From Paroedura picta (Eukaryota > Chordata > Lepidosauria > Squamata > Gekkonidae): a stretch of DNA of 64,000 nt. Made by a program: the position numbers and the translations under genes. The notes beneath the pieces were generated by a model. The model was not told where the DNA came from. It did no database searches and was given only the letters and a program-made list of their open reading frames with translations. Below, in pieces: positions 45,660 to 57,024 of the stretch. Position 1 is the first letter of the stretch; every line of letters begins with the position of its first letter. The stretch lies in NCBI RefSeq assembly GCF_049243985.1, contig NC_135379.1:31195001-31259000 (forward strand). Direction: 5' to 3'.

Positions 45660-45815
45660 AGCAGACCTATCGCAGCCCCATGGGGCTTTCAAGGCAAGAG
45701 ACTTTCAGAGGTGGGTTCTCATTGCCTGTCTCCCCGTAGCAACTTCCTTGATGGCCTACCTTCCAAGTCGTTAACCAGGGTTGAACCTGTTTATATAGGA
45801 TAAGATCTGACCAGC
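45660..45815 (-). repeat. 5S-rRNA-derived SINE, degraded
   Basis: AAGGCAAGAGACTTTCAGAG, GTGGGTTCTCATTGCCTGTC, CTTCCAAGTCGTTAACCAGG and AGATCTGACCAGCC on the plus strand follow the order of the copies at 19.6 and 30.6 kb. Confidence 0.6.
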
Positions 45816-46369
45816 CCAGTCTTCTAAGGATAGTTCTGTCCTTGAAGTGGAATCTTCAAAAGTGATCCATGTTTGTTTTTACAAGCAACACTTGTTGAAT
45901 CCAGCAGCCTTAGATCAGAGGATCTTTGGCATAAGGTTGCACAGATAATTTTATTGTATAATACTGTGCCTAAGAGAAGAAACTACGGATACAGTAGTTA
46001 TACATGATAGTGCTGTGTTTCCTCCGTACAAGTTAATCATAGATTAGGAACATAATTATAACATTATAATTATAAAATGAAACATAATCATGTGTATTTT
46101 CTTCACGACTTCTTTAAATATGGCTTCGTAAGTATATGTTTGTGCATGTGATATGAATTTAGATTTCTTCCATGGATATGGGGAGGCCTCTGTAGCCCTG
46201 ACGGGCCTGGAGTTAAGAGAGGGTTTTGTCGGAAGCATGGCTTACACTGTTTTATTACAAGCATTTATGAGAAATGTTTGGTAACTTTGTTCGAATCTGA
46301 ATGTTGTATGTTATATTATATATTTTGAACTTATTTTATATTGCTGTATGTTTTACGTTGTTACAGCTT

Positions 46370-46660
46370 ATATGGTAAAGGTAAAGGTATCCCCTGTGCA
46401 AGCACCAGGTTATGTCTGACCCTGGGTGATGCCCTCCAGCGTTTTCATGGCAAACTCAATACGGGGTGGTTTGCCAGTGCCTTCCCCAGTCATTACCGTT
46501 TACCCCCCAGCAAGCTGGGTACTCATTTTACCGACCTCCGAAGGATGGAAGGCTGAGTCAACCTTGAGCCGGCTGCTGGGATTGAACTCCCAACCTCATG
46601 GGCAGAGCTTTCAGACTGCATGTCTGCTGCCTTACCACTCTGCGCCACACGAGGCTCTTG
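46370..46660 (-). repeat. tRNA-derived SINE (CAGGGGATACC type), near full length
   Basis: On the minus strand: AGCCTCGTGTGGCGCAGAGT, GGTAAGGCAGCAGACATGCA, a GTTCAATCCC B box, CCTTCCATCCTTCGGAGGTC, AAAATGAGTACCCAGCTTGC, GGGAAGGCACTGGCAAACCA, and the end CACAGGGGATACCTTTACC. The tRNA-like head and internal promoter boxes are recognisable. Common in squamates. Confidence 0.9.
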
Positions 46661-46764
46661 TTACAGCTTATAGCCATACACAATAAATTCAACTACTACT
46701 GCTAGGCGTTCCTCACCAGTTGGAGAGCCAATAGAGTATAGAATGGTGCATTGCTGAGAAAGAA

Positions 46765-46935
46765 AAAGGCCCGTGTCTGACTAGGCTCTTGGAAAGCCAG
46801 CCAGGTTCAAATATCCACTCTGCCATCAAGCTCACTGGGTGACCTTTGGAGCAGCCATTTTTTCCTGCGCCATCTACCTGACAGGTTGTTGCAGCAGTAA
46901 AATGGAAAAGGCGAAACCCTGTGTGTTTTCTTGAA
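46765..46935 (+). repeat. Sauria-type SINE, degraded
   Basis: CCAGGTTCAAATATCCACTC, TGCCATCAAGCTCACTGGGT, GACCTTTGGAGCAG, CTACCTGACAGGTTGTTGCA, GCAGTAAAATGG in the order of the Sauria SINE body. Confidence 0.65.
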
Positions 46936-47527
46936 CCCCTTAGAGTGAAGAGTAGATTAAAAACATACTTGTCAGATAGCACTGAGCCTGAGAGAAAACT
47001 CCTGACCTGTTCCCCAATGAAGAATTATTGGTTTAGGTTTATTTCAGATACCTTTCCTCTCCTCCATCTGGCAGCCCTTCCTTGTTCAGGCCTTCCTCTC
47101 AGGCCTTTGCTCTGGAATGTGGTTGTTGGGTTGATTCCTGCAAGTTTCAGGAAGTCCAAAGTCACCTGTGTGACTGGGCAACATGAGGAGACTACTGTGT
47201 TCTATGGGCAATGTAAGGAGACTACTTCTTGTACAAGGGGGAAAAACTTGAGGAGAATTGAAAGATCAACCTGGGGCTTTTAAGGATGAGATGTACTACC
47301 CCACAACAATTACTAGTTATGTTTCTAGAGTTCTTTAATATTATACTTATAACTTCTGTATTGCACAGGGTCGCCCACTCTGTTGTAGGAAATTCTGGGA
47401 AAGGGTTTGGGAGCCTGGAATTTGGCAAGGAAGCAGAATTCCCACTGCAGATGGAGGATCACCCCCCCCCCCCGCTCCATTTCCCAGGGCTACTCCAGCA
47501 ACCAAGAGGCAAAATAGTAAGAAATTA

Positions 47528-47815
47528 CCATCAGGTAGTGGTGTGATGTCATTTCTGAGGAAAACCCAGGAGTGATGTCAGCCCACTCTAAGATGTCAGG
47601 GATTCCTAGTTTAGACTGACATCACTTCTGGGTTTGTCTCAGTAGTGATGTCATGCCATTGCCTACCAGCATTTTTCAGTCTTAGGAAGAAGCTCAGTAA
47701 AAATGTGATGCCATAGAGTCTGGCCTCAGAAGGAGTTAATTCCTCCAGGATAACTGATTTCTGTAATTCTAGGGAAAGACCAGGACCCACCTGGAGGCTG
47801 GCAACCCTAATTTTA
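47528..47815 (-). repeat. Interspersed repeat with imperfect inverted arms, ending like family Y
   Basis: GTGATGTCATTTCTGAGGAA near 47540 and its complement-like CTGACATCACTTCTGGGTTT near 47617 form imperfect inverted arms of about 35 bases. The right end ACCCACCTGGAGGCTGGCAA, CCCTAA matches the terminus of family Y. Confidence 0.5.
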
Positions 47816-48199
47816 TGTTTGATGCAGTTATATATTTGATGCATTAAAAAAATAAAATTAGTTCAAGTGTCACTATCGTTCAACCTCCCTGACTTAATAG
47901 GGTGTTATTTATTTGCAAAGCTTGAACATTCTAAAGTTTTAAACTGTTTTTCAAAAATGTTGATTAGAAACAAGCTTTCAACATTTCAGATGAGAAATAT
48001 CAAGATCATAAATCAAAAGGACATAGATTGAAATGACGATTTCATTGTTCTACACTTGCTTGTTTATGCATGCATGCATTTGTGAAGATGTGAGATCAAA
48101 CAGTAACACTGGAAAGAACTGATTTAAGACTTTCTCCTTCTGTTGCAACATCTTAAGAAGGTGAGCTAAAGACCACTAGCCCTAGCTGTGTAGGACATT

Positions 48200-48385
48200 T
48201 TTATTTTTCATTTATTTATTTAGATTTCTATTTTAGCTGAGTCTTTCTTCAAAGGCATAATTGTCCCTTTTCCATTTTATCCTCACAGGATCTGTGTAAA
48301 GTAGTGTTAGCCTGAGAGAATGTGACTGATCCAAAGTCACCTAATAACATTCATGGCAGAATGGGGTTTTGATTACACCTTCCAC
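48200..48385 (-). repeat. Sauria-type SINE
   Basis: On the minus strand: AACCCCATTCTGCCATGAAT, GTGACTTTGGATCAGTCACA, TTCTCTCAGGCTAACACTAC, GATCCTGTGAGGATAAAATG, then an AAAT tail. Clear Sauria body with the head missing. Confidence 0.75.
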
Positions 48386-48389
48386 ATCC

Positions 48390-50260
48390 TATTTTGCTGT
48401 TGTAATCGTTATACAACCCATGTTCATTTCAGCCCATTTAGTCCCCTTTAAACTAATGGGACAACTGCGGTTACTGTACATGAGTTGTAAATCAGCTACT
48501 ACAAATTAATTGATATCATTCTGCAATCTCTTGGAGAGGAAGCAGAAATCATTATGTTTAAGATGGTGGGAAGTTAGACCCAGGATATATGAAAGACAAA
48601 GACATTTTTCTCAATCAGATAATGAAAACCAGTTTAACAATTTCTGAAACACTTGAGGAGCACCACTAAAACCACCAATATCTAAGCTGCATGTCCCATT
48701 TTCGTTGCTATTTAAATTCCTTACTGGCAACTATAAATTGAAATTTTTCTGGCTGAACAACTCAAGTAGAATGTTATGGCCAAGGTTTCCTGTGTTTCTT
48801 CTATGTCAGTGTTAATGTAAATCTCTTCCTGCTAGATTGCCGTAAAACTGAACTGAGTTGTTATGAGGTAAAATAACATTGTTTTCATATGGGCTTAGTT
48901 CTTGGGGCACAACCTTTTCATTTCATCTCCTACCTTGATATAATCTACTAATGACTATATATGCACATAACATTTCTCGGGTTCCTCCACCCACCCCTGG
49001 ATGGATTGTTTGAAACCTGTCTTACAACAGAGTTCTCCACAACAGTTATATTGGGTGCTGTCTGCACTTTTAGTGTAGCTGCTGTCCTTGTAGAAACAGG
49101 TGACCATTTATTGGTTATTTGATAACTGTAGAAAACTCTGGCATTGACTGGGCTTGCTCTGCCATTTGAAGCAGAGTTACACTTTTCTAAGCCAATTTGC
49201 TGTAGTGGACCTAAAAGGGTATAACTCTAGTAAGAGTTGCACTGCTAATTTCTATGGTTGTATTAGAGGATGTATTAGACAGTGGGGAGCATTGTGTAGA
49301 TTAAAAAGTAGATCAAATTTTATATTGTCAAAATAAAAAATTGCTATTAACATTTATTTTATGCTAGTTTGAAATAGTGTATGCTGATGGCTTTTGTGTC
49401 AATTTTGGAATGGTCTGTTAGATGCAGGTGTCAGAGGAGAACTCTGGAGTTGGGTTGGTTTTTTTTTCCAAAATTTCAGAATTGGGTTGTTTTTTTGAGA
49501 TGGGGAGTTCTAACTTGCACATTTCTTTTCACATGTGTGCATGCATAAAAGGAAGTCACATGTATGCTCTTGCACTGTTGCGTGGAAATTGTAGTAGGTA
49601 AGCATGACACATTTGCCTGACCTTCCTTTCAGGCATATGAAGAATTTCCTGTTTCCCTGGTCTAGCTCAGTCCCTCAGGGGTGAATGGGGAATTCTGTGT
49701 GTACAACAGTTTGTCCTTTCAGGAGGCTCATCAGAACATGTGTTCTCTTTACATTCAGGAATCTACTTCCTCCCTTGAAATGGATGAGAAGTTTACAGGC
49801 ACATGTGAGATTTTGGATGAAAATGACCTTGTGAGATTTGTGGTAGAGTGGGGATTTGCACCTGGGTCTCTAGGGTTCTGACTTAGCACACAAACCAGAA
49901 TATCACACTGGCCCAAGTTTCCCTTCTATATAAGCCCTCTGTGGTTACTTGAAAGTTAGAGAAGTGTACTTGCCACTTTTCCAAGCTATTTTAATTTATA
50001 CTGCTTTCATAAATTATGTTACCTCTAGTAACATAACTTAGCCCTGGCACAATTAATCTCTGAACTAGCTTGGAGGAATGCCAAAACAATTTTTTTTGTT
50101 ATTCATTTCATATATTTAGAATATTTAGGTGTAGCCTCTTCAGAAAGCCTGCTTTGAAGGTGGCAACAAAAATAAACATAATAAAAGCAGAAATACCATA
50201 CAAGTTAACAGTTACTAGCCAATTTAAAATCCAGCACTGAATGCCCAGCTGGAGTTTATA
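48390..50260. other. No gene or clear repeat recognised
   Basis: AT-rich intronic DNA with motif-free short open frames. Confidence 0.3.
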
Positions 50261-50270
50261 TCATCTACAG

Positions 50271-50406
50271 CAGGGGTAGTCAAACTGCGGCCCTCCAGAT
50301 GTCCATGAACTACAATTCCCAGGAGCCCCTGCCAGCATTCGCTGGCAGGGGCTCCTGGGAATTGTAGTCCATGGACATCTGGAGGGTCGCAGTTTGACTA
50401 CCCCTG
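50271..50406. mobile_element. Palindromic hAT-type MITE with near-perfect target duplication
   Basis: First subfamily, complete. Flanks ATCTACAG (50263-50270) and ATCTACAA (50407-50414) agree at 7 of 8 positions. Confidence 0.92.
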
Positions 50407-50929
50407 ATCTACAATGTTGTCTCCCAGTCACACAACACAGTGCCATCTGAAGCAAAGCATGTAATTTTCCTTCTAATGGCACAGGTCACATACAGGTCTA
50501 AGTGCAGCAGGTAACCTTTTTTCTATGAAGGACTAGAGCTACCCCTTCTATTGCACAAAGATAGATGTCAGCAATACATTTGCATAAGAAGACGTTAGCT
50601 TTGTAAACTAGAGCACAGCTAAAATGAAGAGCTGAATGATATAATGGCTGCTTAAGCAATCCAGGGCATTTAATGATGCTTTAAAAAGATAATAAATCTC
50701 TGATGCTTATGTACATCCTTGAAAAGGTATAGCATTCTGTATGGCAGTAAATTGCTTAGGGCTTCTTGACTCAAACTTGCTATGCTTCAGGAATATGCAT
50801 TTATTTTTTATGATGGAATGGAAAGGCACATCTCTCACAGTCATTAACTTCTGGGTTTTGTTTGAATGAAGCTTAAATCACACCCTGCTTGCATTTTTTT
50901 GTCTATGGTGTAAGTACATCACCTGCTTT

Positions 50930-51630
50930 AGCATTTTCTAAAACACTAAAAAGACAATAATAATAATAATGACCACTGCAAAAAACAGACATGTCACAAT
51001 AACAATTGATGGTGAAGAGATCGAATGTGCTCAATTATTCATTTTTCTTGGATCACAAATTGATGAGACTGGTGATAGCAGTATGGAAATAAAATATCTG
51101 ATTGCTCTGGGTGCCTCAGCAATGACAAGCTTGAACCAAGCATGGAAAAGCAAGGACATAAGCCTGACTAACAAATGTAGATTAGTTAGATCTATCATAT
51201 TTACAAAAGAAACAACAATTTATGGCTGTGAAAGTTGGACGATGAAAAAATCAGACAAGAGAAGAATTAATTCATCTGAACTCTGGTGTTGGACAAGGCT
51301 TCTGCAGGTTCAATCGATGGCAAAAGTCACAAACAAGAATATGCTACAGTGCATAAAGTGCATGTAGGCAAAATTGCATAACTCTGACTCACTCACTTTG
51401 GCCATATCATGCAATCCAACTCATTGGAGAAAGCAGTTATGCTAGGATTGGTCAGTGGAAAAAGGAAAACAGGCCAACAATGAACGAGATGGTTAGATCA
51501 AAATGGACACCGGTCTTAACATGACACAATTAGAAGAAGCGCTGCAAGATTGGAAATTGTGGCAGCAGTTATGCCACAGGATTGCCAAGAGTCAGACTCA
51601 ACTGAATGGTTAACATCATCATAAGCATAT
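50930..51630 (+). mobile_element. RTE/BovB-like LINE, 3' third
   Basis: The 132-codon frame at 50969 reads HVTITIDGEEIECAQLFIFL, GSQIDETGDSSMEIKYLIAL, GASAMTSLNQAWKSKDISLT, ETTIYGCESWTMKKSDKRRI, SSELWCWTRLLQVQ. This is the region after the palm in RTE/BovB-type LINEs (VDGEEIE...FLGS-I--DG, YGCESWT-KK--RRI, ELWCWRRLL). Downstream, CAATCCAACTCATTGGAGAA gives the SNSLEK motif, but stops interrupt that part. Confidence 0.85.
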
Positions 51631-51953
51631 CACCTGCTACCTATTTGGACTGCTATTCATAAAGTCCCATTTCATAATACAAAATGTTGCAGAGGTTTCC
51701 AAAGTGTAATATGGAAGACTTGTATCTATATAATGTGTGCTCCTTTGGGCGTGTGTGGGATACTTGTACCAGAAACTTCAGCTGTTACTTTAGTATAATC
51801 TGACAACAAAGACACAAGTCTTCTAAATCGTACGGTCTTCTCCAAATGTGAGGGAAGGCTTGCTTGAACAGATGTTCAGCTGATGTTCAGATTAACTTGG
51901 TCATAATTCATTCTGGTTTTCAGTTTGATTTGAGAAGGTGAGGGTTTCTAATG

Positions 51954-52033
51954 AAATCAGCTTTACAAATATACCTAACAGGTGTCTAATGAAAACATTT
52001 GACATCTGTTAGGTATCTATGTAAAGCTGATTT
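51954..52033. repeat. 80-base hairpin of unknown origin
   Basis: Arms 51954-51986 and 52001-52033 pair over 33 bases with three mismatches around a 14-base loop (TAATGAAAACATTT). It matches none of the MITE families in the window. The size and shape recall a microRNA precursor, but a one-off inverted duplication or a decayed MITE are equally possible. Confidence 0.8.
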
Positions 52034-52634
52034 GTTCAGTGAAATATAATGGTTAAATGGTGTATTCCAGGGATTTTTTTTTTTACTTTATCAGTTTTAC
52101 ACATGAAATCTGACTACATTTGGCTGCCCCTGCTTTAGTTTCTTTTTATCCTTAAACACCTTCTCAACCATAGTTATACATCATGTTGTATGTTGTTGCC
52201 TTTGTCTACTTATAATTAACTACTCTGCAGTAATTTGAGCATGCCTTCCAACTGGGTATAGAGAGTCTAAGTGGCTATAAATTAATTCATTAGCTTTTCC
52301 TGTGGTGCTATATAGATTGTACACAAAGGATTCAGGCTCTGCCTTTTGTACTGGGAATTTAAAGACCTTGAAAGTGATTTATATTTATGTGGCAGTTACA
52401 TAGTAGAGTCATCATTAGGGGATTTTATTGTGCCAATCCATTTTACAGTGTTTCCCCATGTCTTGGTTGCGGATCACTTGTCTGAGAAGCAATGAGTGAG
52501 GCACATATATAGCTATTTATGAAACCAATCATTTCCACAAAGTCCTCATGGTAAGAATGCTAGTTTCCACCTGGGGATCCCCCAAAATTACAAATCCCCA
52601 GACTACAGATCAGTGATCTTTGGAGAAAAAGGAT

Positions 52635-52860
52635 GTTTCCGAGTATAGTTTAGTGCTAGAGCATCTGCTTGGCATGCAGAAGGTTACAGGTTCAATTCCC
52701 ATAATCTCCAGTTTAAAAAAGACTAGGTCACATATGATGTGAAAGACCCCAAAGAGCTATGGCTAGTCTAGGTCAACAGTACTGACTTTGATGGACTAAG
52801 GGTCTAATTCAGTATAAAGCAGTTTCACATGTTCATGTGACTCTATGACACTGTAGCTCA
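52635..52860 (+). repeat. tRNA-derived SINE of a third type
   Basis: The head TAGTGCTAGAGCATCTGCTT, GGCATGCAGAAGG, GGTTCAATTCCC is a tRNA-like A/B-box pair. The body has ATGATGTGAAAGACC and AGTACTGACTTTGATGGACT, AAGGGTCTAATTCAGTATAA. The end is AGTTTCACATGTTCATGTG. This is a common lepidosaur SINE. Confidence 0.82.
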
Positions 52861-53449
52861 CTGAGGTCTCTGTCCTCCCCAGGCTCCACCCCCAATGGCA
52901 TATTTATAATGGTTAACAGTGTAAATGTCTGAGAGAGCCAACCTCAGCAAACTTACATATTTCTTCACCCATTGACTTCAGTCCTGTGCACATTTACCCA
53001 GGAGTCAATCTGTTTAGGATTGCTCCCTTAGCATAGGATCCTAAATTAAGTTACACCCACTTAATTTCATTGAAGTCAGTGGTCTTAGAAGGGTGTGACT
53101 CTGCTTTCATTTACACTGCTGAATTTGTATAAATAAAATCACAAATATTCCAGATCCAGTACTAGAGAGAAAGTTGCAAACTGCAGCACATTCTGTTACC
53201 TAAGTGTACATGCTTGGCTTATAATCAGCTTTGAGTTCCAGTGAGAAGGCAGACTATAAATGATGTAAATAATGTGTTTGTTATCTGAGCTGTTTCACTA
53301 ATGGATTCCACCCTGCCCAAAAGACAGCATACCTTCGAGACAATAGGCTCTCTGAGAATCAGTAACTAATCTTGTCAATTTCAGTCTCTCATTCCCTTCA
53401 CACTCACTGTCCTCAATTAGCAAATCCTAACAGCCTGCCCCATCTTGAT

Positions 53450-53740
53450 AGAGAGCCAGTTTGGTGTAGTGGGTAGGAGTGCGGACTTCTAATCTGGCAT
53501 GCCAGGTTTGAATCTGCGCTCCCCCACATGCAACCAGCTGTGTGACCTTGGACTCGCCACAGCACTGATAAAATTGTTCTGACCGAGCAGTGATATCAGG
53601 GCTCTCTCAGCCTCAACCACCCCACAGGGTGTCTGTTGTGGGGAGAGGAATGAGAAGGCGACTGTAAGCCGCTTTGAGCCTCATTCGGGTAAGGAAAAGC
53701 GGCATGTAAGAACCAACTCTTCTTCTTTTTCTTCCCCTCC
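53450..53740 (+). repeat. Squamate tRNA-derived SINE, near full length
   Basis: Has GAGCCAGTTTGGTGTAGTGG, TAGGAGTGCGGACTTCTAAT, ACCAGCTGTGTGACCTTGGA, CAGGGTGTCTGTTGTGGGGA, GGCATGTAAGAACCAACTCT and a TTC/TTCC tail. One of the youngest-looking copies. Confidence 0.92.
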
Positions 53741-54465
53741 AGTATTCAAGGGGTCGTCAAAAATATTAACACCTTTAGTTCTCCCCAGGTAAAGCAATCA
53801 TTGTTATTGTCTACTTCCTGGAAACCCCTCCTGGTTTCTCCCAGAATATTGTTCACACCTGGACAGACTCATAACATGTCTCCTGCAATCATTCACACAC
53901 TAGAAATCTCATCAATTGTTTTAGGGGTTAGCACATCAGCATAGCCTGAGGTAACATTTTCCCTATAAAATAGAGCATCCAGTACCAATCTAGCTGTGTG
54001 TGTTCTGGGGCCCTCCGCACACCTCCACTTGCTTGTAGCCTGTTGGAAACATTTTGAGCTGCATGCTTCCTGGTAAAGCTCCATAAACCACATGTCTTCT
54101 TCTCCCCATCCTTGGCAACTTTCAGTTTCTAATGCTAACCAGGCTGTGAAAGTGAGAAGCGGTTTCCCTCTGAAACTGAGTTATGTAGTCCAAAGATAAA
54201 GATTGACCATTGGAAAAGGAAAGGAGACGGTAATATGTTTACACTACTCTCTGCAAGGCAAGTGTAATACTGTGTATTTGATGTACCGCCTTACTGTTCT
54301 TAGTGAAGATAATCCCTCAAAAATGGTTTTTGGAGTTCAAATAGTTATGGACATGGATGATTGTATCTAGGTCAGCTGCTGTTGTAGAGTGCAGATTACC
54401 AAGATGTGGGAAAGACCCGCTAGTTGCCTATTTTATAAATATATAATTTATAATTTATATAATAT

Positions 54466-54525
54466 ATATAAACTGCCCTGAGCCTCAAAGGAGAGCGGTA
54501 AAATAAAATAAAATAAAATAAAATA
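54466..54525 (+). repeat. LINE 3' tail with (AAAAT)n
   Basis: AAACTGCCCTGAGCCTCAAA, GGAGAGCGGTAAAATAAAAT and about five AAAAT units form a CR1/L2-group LINE end. Confidence 0.6.
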
Positions 54526-54668
54526 GTTAGGTAGTTGTATAGTACAGAAAACAAATCTATATGTTTGGGCTTCCTGAAATAGCAGAATACAAAATCTTGT
54601 CTTTGGTACTTTCAGAGTTTCCCAGTTCACAAAACCCAAAGGCAGGTTATATGACTAAGTGCCTACAG

Positions 54669-54959
54669 CAAGCTTTCTCAACCAGGGTTTCGTGAAACCC
54701 TGGGATTTCTTGACGACCATGGAAGGGTTTCCCAAAAGTTTGGGAATTAATTTTGTATATATATGTAACATTTATTAAGCATATCAAAAGGGCCAGTGAT
54801 GGGCCTAGAGAGGGTGTGAAGGGGAGGGGCCCTGGGTGGGTGTGTACACAACTATGCTTCTCAACTATATTCTGCATGATCGGGCCACTTCTGGGGATTC
54901 TTGAAGCCAGAAGAACATTTCAGGGGTTTCTCAACAATAAAAAAGTTGAGAAAGGCTGA
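54669..54959. mobile_element. Non-autonomous hAT
   Basis: The left end GCAAGCTTTCTCAACCAGGG and right end AAAAAGTTGAGAAAGGCTGA are inverted. Flanks share CCTACA (before 54669 and after 54959). The interior is non-coding with TTTCTTGACGACCATGGAAG. The class is inferred from end sequence and duplication. Confidence 0.62.
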
Positions 54960-55439
54960 CCTACAATGATGACCTAGGATATGAATAAATGACCTGTAGA
55001 GCCTTCATAGATGTCTAGGTGTTCCAGGGAAAGATTGCTTGTCAGTATAATCCTACCACAAATCCATTGCATATATGTGCTAAAATAGCTGTCTGAATCA
55101 GCCATGGTCAGGTGACTTCCACCAAGCTTCTGGGCATCCCTTGACCCATCAAACTGAAAATTTGCCTGTATTGAGCAGGATGGAATCCAAGACTGATTTA
55201 TGGGTGCCCCAGAAGCCTTGAAATGACAGGCTATGGAGTATTCTTTCTGTACTGACTGTTTTTATATCTGTATTCATTTTCTTTTTACTTGGCTGCAACT
55301 GTTAGTCAGGTCATGCAGAATTACCCTAAAATGAAGGGTAAATTACAAGGATGGTTAAATATAACTTGTCTGAAAGATGGCTGAAGGGCTCCCAGGTCAG
55401 CTTGTCATACTTTGAATATGGCATGTGAGGAGGGTGCCT

Positions 55440-55688
55440 AACAGAGGACCATTCAAAAGAAATTCCATCTAAACATCCAGAAGAAGTTGCTGACAGTTAG
55501 AGCGGTTTCTCAGTGGAACAGGCGTCCTCGAGAAGTGGTGGGTTCTCCATCTTGGGAAATTTTTAAACAGAGGTTAGATAGCCACCTGACGGAGAGGCTG
55601 ATTCTGTGAAGGCAAAGGAGTGGCAGGTTACAATAGATGAGCAGTAGGGTTGTGAGTGTCCTGCATAGTGCAGGGGGTTGGACTAGAT
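55440..55688 (+). mobile_element. CR1 LINE 3' end, part 1
   Basis: Contains CATCCAGAAGAAGTTGCTGA, CAGTTAGAGCGGTTTCTCAG, GAAGTGGTGGGTTCTCCATC, GATAGCCACCTGACGGAGAG and GTTGGACTAGAT. It is cut by a hAT at 55689 and resumes at 56131. Confidence 0.82.
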
Positions 55689-56122
55689 CAGTGGTCCCCA
55701 ACCTTTTTATCACCGGGGACCACTCAACGCTTGACAATTTTACTGAGGCCCAGTGGGGGGGGGTAGTTTACTCCTCTACTCTCAACCACTGCCCTAACGC
55801 TCTCTGATCGCTATGGTAATGTTTAAACATCCCTTCAAAATAAAATACAGACATGCCACAACAATGAACATAAGGAACATTTTATTTTCATGGAAATTTT
55901 AACTCGTGACAATGACAAATCAATGGAAACCCTGAGCTTGTTTCTCTGCAACGAGATAGTTCCATCTGGGAGTGATGGGAGACAATGACACTCGAAGTGT
56001 GTTGTAAAGGGCCAGGGGGGATGAAGTAAAGGGCCGGGGGGGGAGAAGGCATCCTTCGCGGCCCACCTCCAATTAGTCGATGGACCACATGTGGTCCGCA
56101 GCCCACAGGTTGGGGATCGCTA
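55689..56122. mobile_element. Non-autonomous hAT inside CR1, perfect target duplication
   Basis: The left end is CAGTGGTCCCCAACCTTTTT. The right end is GGTTGGGGATCGCTA, an imperfect complement. It is flanked by a perfect 8-bp duplication GACTAGAT (55681-55688 and 56123-56130). The interior shares AACGCTTGACAATTTTACTG with the brackets of the 12.9-16.5-kb composite but otherwise differs. Confidence 0.92.
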
Positions 56123-56130
56123 GACTAGAT

Positions 56131-56180
56131 GACCCATGAGTCCCTTCCTACTTTATGATTATATGATTCCAGCGGCAGCC
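56131..56180 (+). mobile_element. CR1 LINE 3' end, part 2
   Basis: GACCCATGAGTCCCTTCCTA, CTTTATGATTATATGATTCC completes the CR1 terminus interrupted at 55689. The ATGATT-type end is typical of CR1. Confidence 0.8.
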
Positions 56181-56184
56181 CCTT

Positions 56185-56395
56185 GATTACCGAACAGGTG
56201 CACTTGGCCCCCTCTCTTCCAGTTTTCAAGAGACAGCTGAAGACAGTTTTACTCATTTTTATTCATTGGCAGAGGTTTTAAACTGTTGTCTTTTATGAGT
56301 TTTGTAACTTTGATTTTATTTATATCATAAGTCGCCTTTGAGTACTGCAAGATTGGAAGGCTTATGTTTTTAATAAAATAAATGTATGGTTGAGT
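56185..56395 (+). mobile_element. CR1/L2-group LINE C terminus and tail
   Basis: CTCTTCCAGTTTTCAAGAGA, CAGCTGAAGACAGTTTTACT gives a SFKRQLKTVLLIF-like C terminus. The tail region ends TTTTTAATAAAATAAATG. Non-coding otherwise. Confidence 0.5.
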
Positions 56396-57024
56396 TTCCC
56401 ATGAACTGGCAGAGTGCAACCATTTTAATGCAGTGTACTCTCAGCATGTGTACCTGAAGCCTATATTGCATCAGGATAATCAGGGAAAACTTTTATTTCA
56501 GAAGCAGAGGTCTTTACATGCTGGTTGATGGCTGACTTTACTTTCCTCATATTGCTTTGCCAGCATGTAATTGAATGTTCCTCCATGCTCACCGAGAAAT
56601 CTCAGGAAATAGGAAGTGTGATCCAGTCAGACTCCTTTTGTCTGACATCTGGTTTTCGGTCTACAGGGATTTTCATGGCAAGTATAGCCAAGCTTAGGAG
56701 TTCCCTTCCGCTCTCTGCAATCTGAAATGCTCAGTGACCAGTTTATGGCCCCAGTAAGGTTAATAATTTATTTATTTAGGTTCATCATAAGAAAAAAAAA
56801 TCTTATCTCAGTTGATCAGTGGGGAAAAGCTGATTTATAAGGTTGTGTATGCTCTTTTCTTAAGTATCTGTTGGGAATAATTTTTGTACATGACCTATGG
56901 GATCCTATCCAAAATCTATGGTTTTGTGAAAATTCTTCAGCTATATATTTGTAACCAAACAGAGATCAACTATTTCAGTGTACAATCTGTAAACTGAATT
57001 TTCTTGTTATTTTTCTCTCTCCAG

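Larger units (their letters stand above)
43097..57024 (+). other. Inferred intron 1 of the WIPF3-like gene
   Basis: Bounded by a GTGAGC donor in the CpG island and a pyrimidine tract plus CAG before the exon at 57025. It is filled with SINE, LINE and hAT fragments listed separately and shows no internal exon I can support. The splice pairing is inferred from site quality, strand and order, not from a transcript. Confidence 0.5.
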
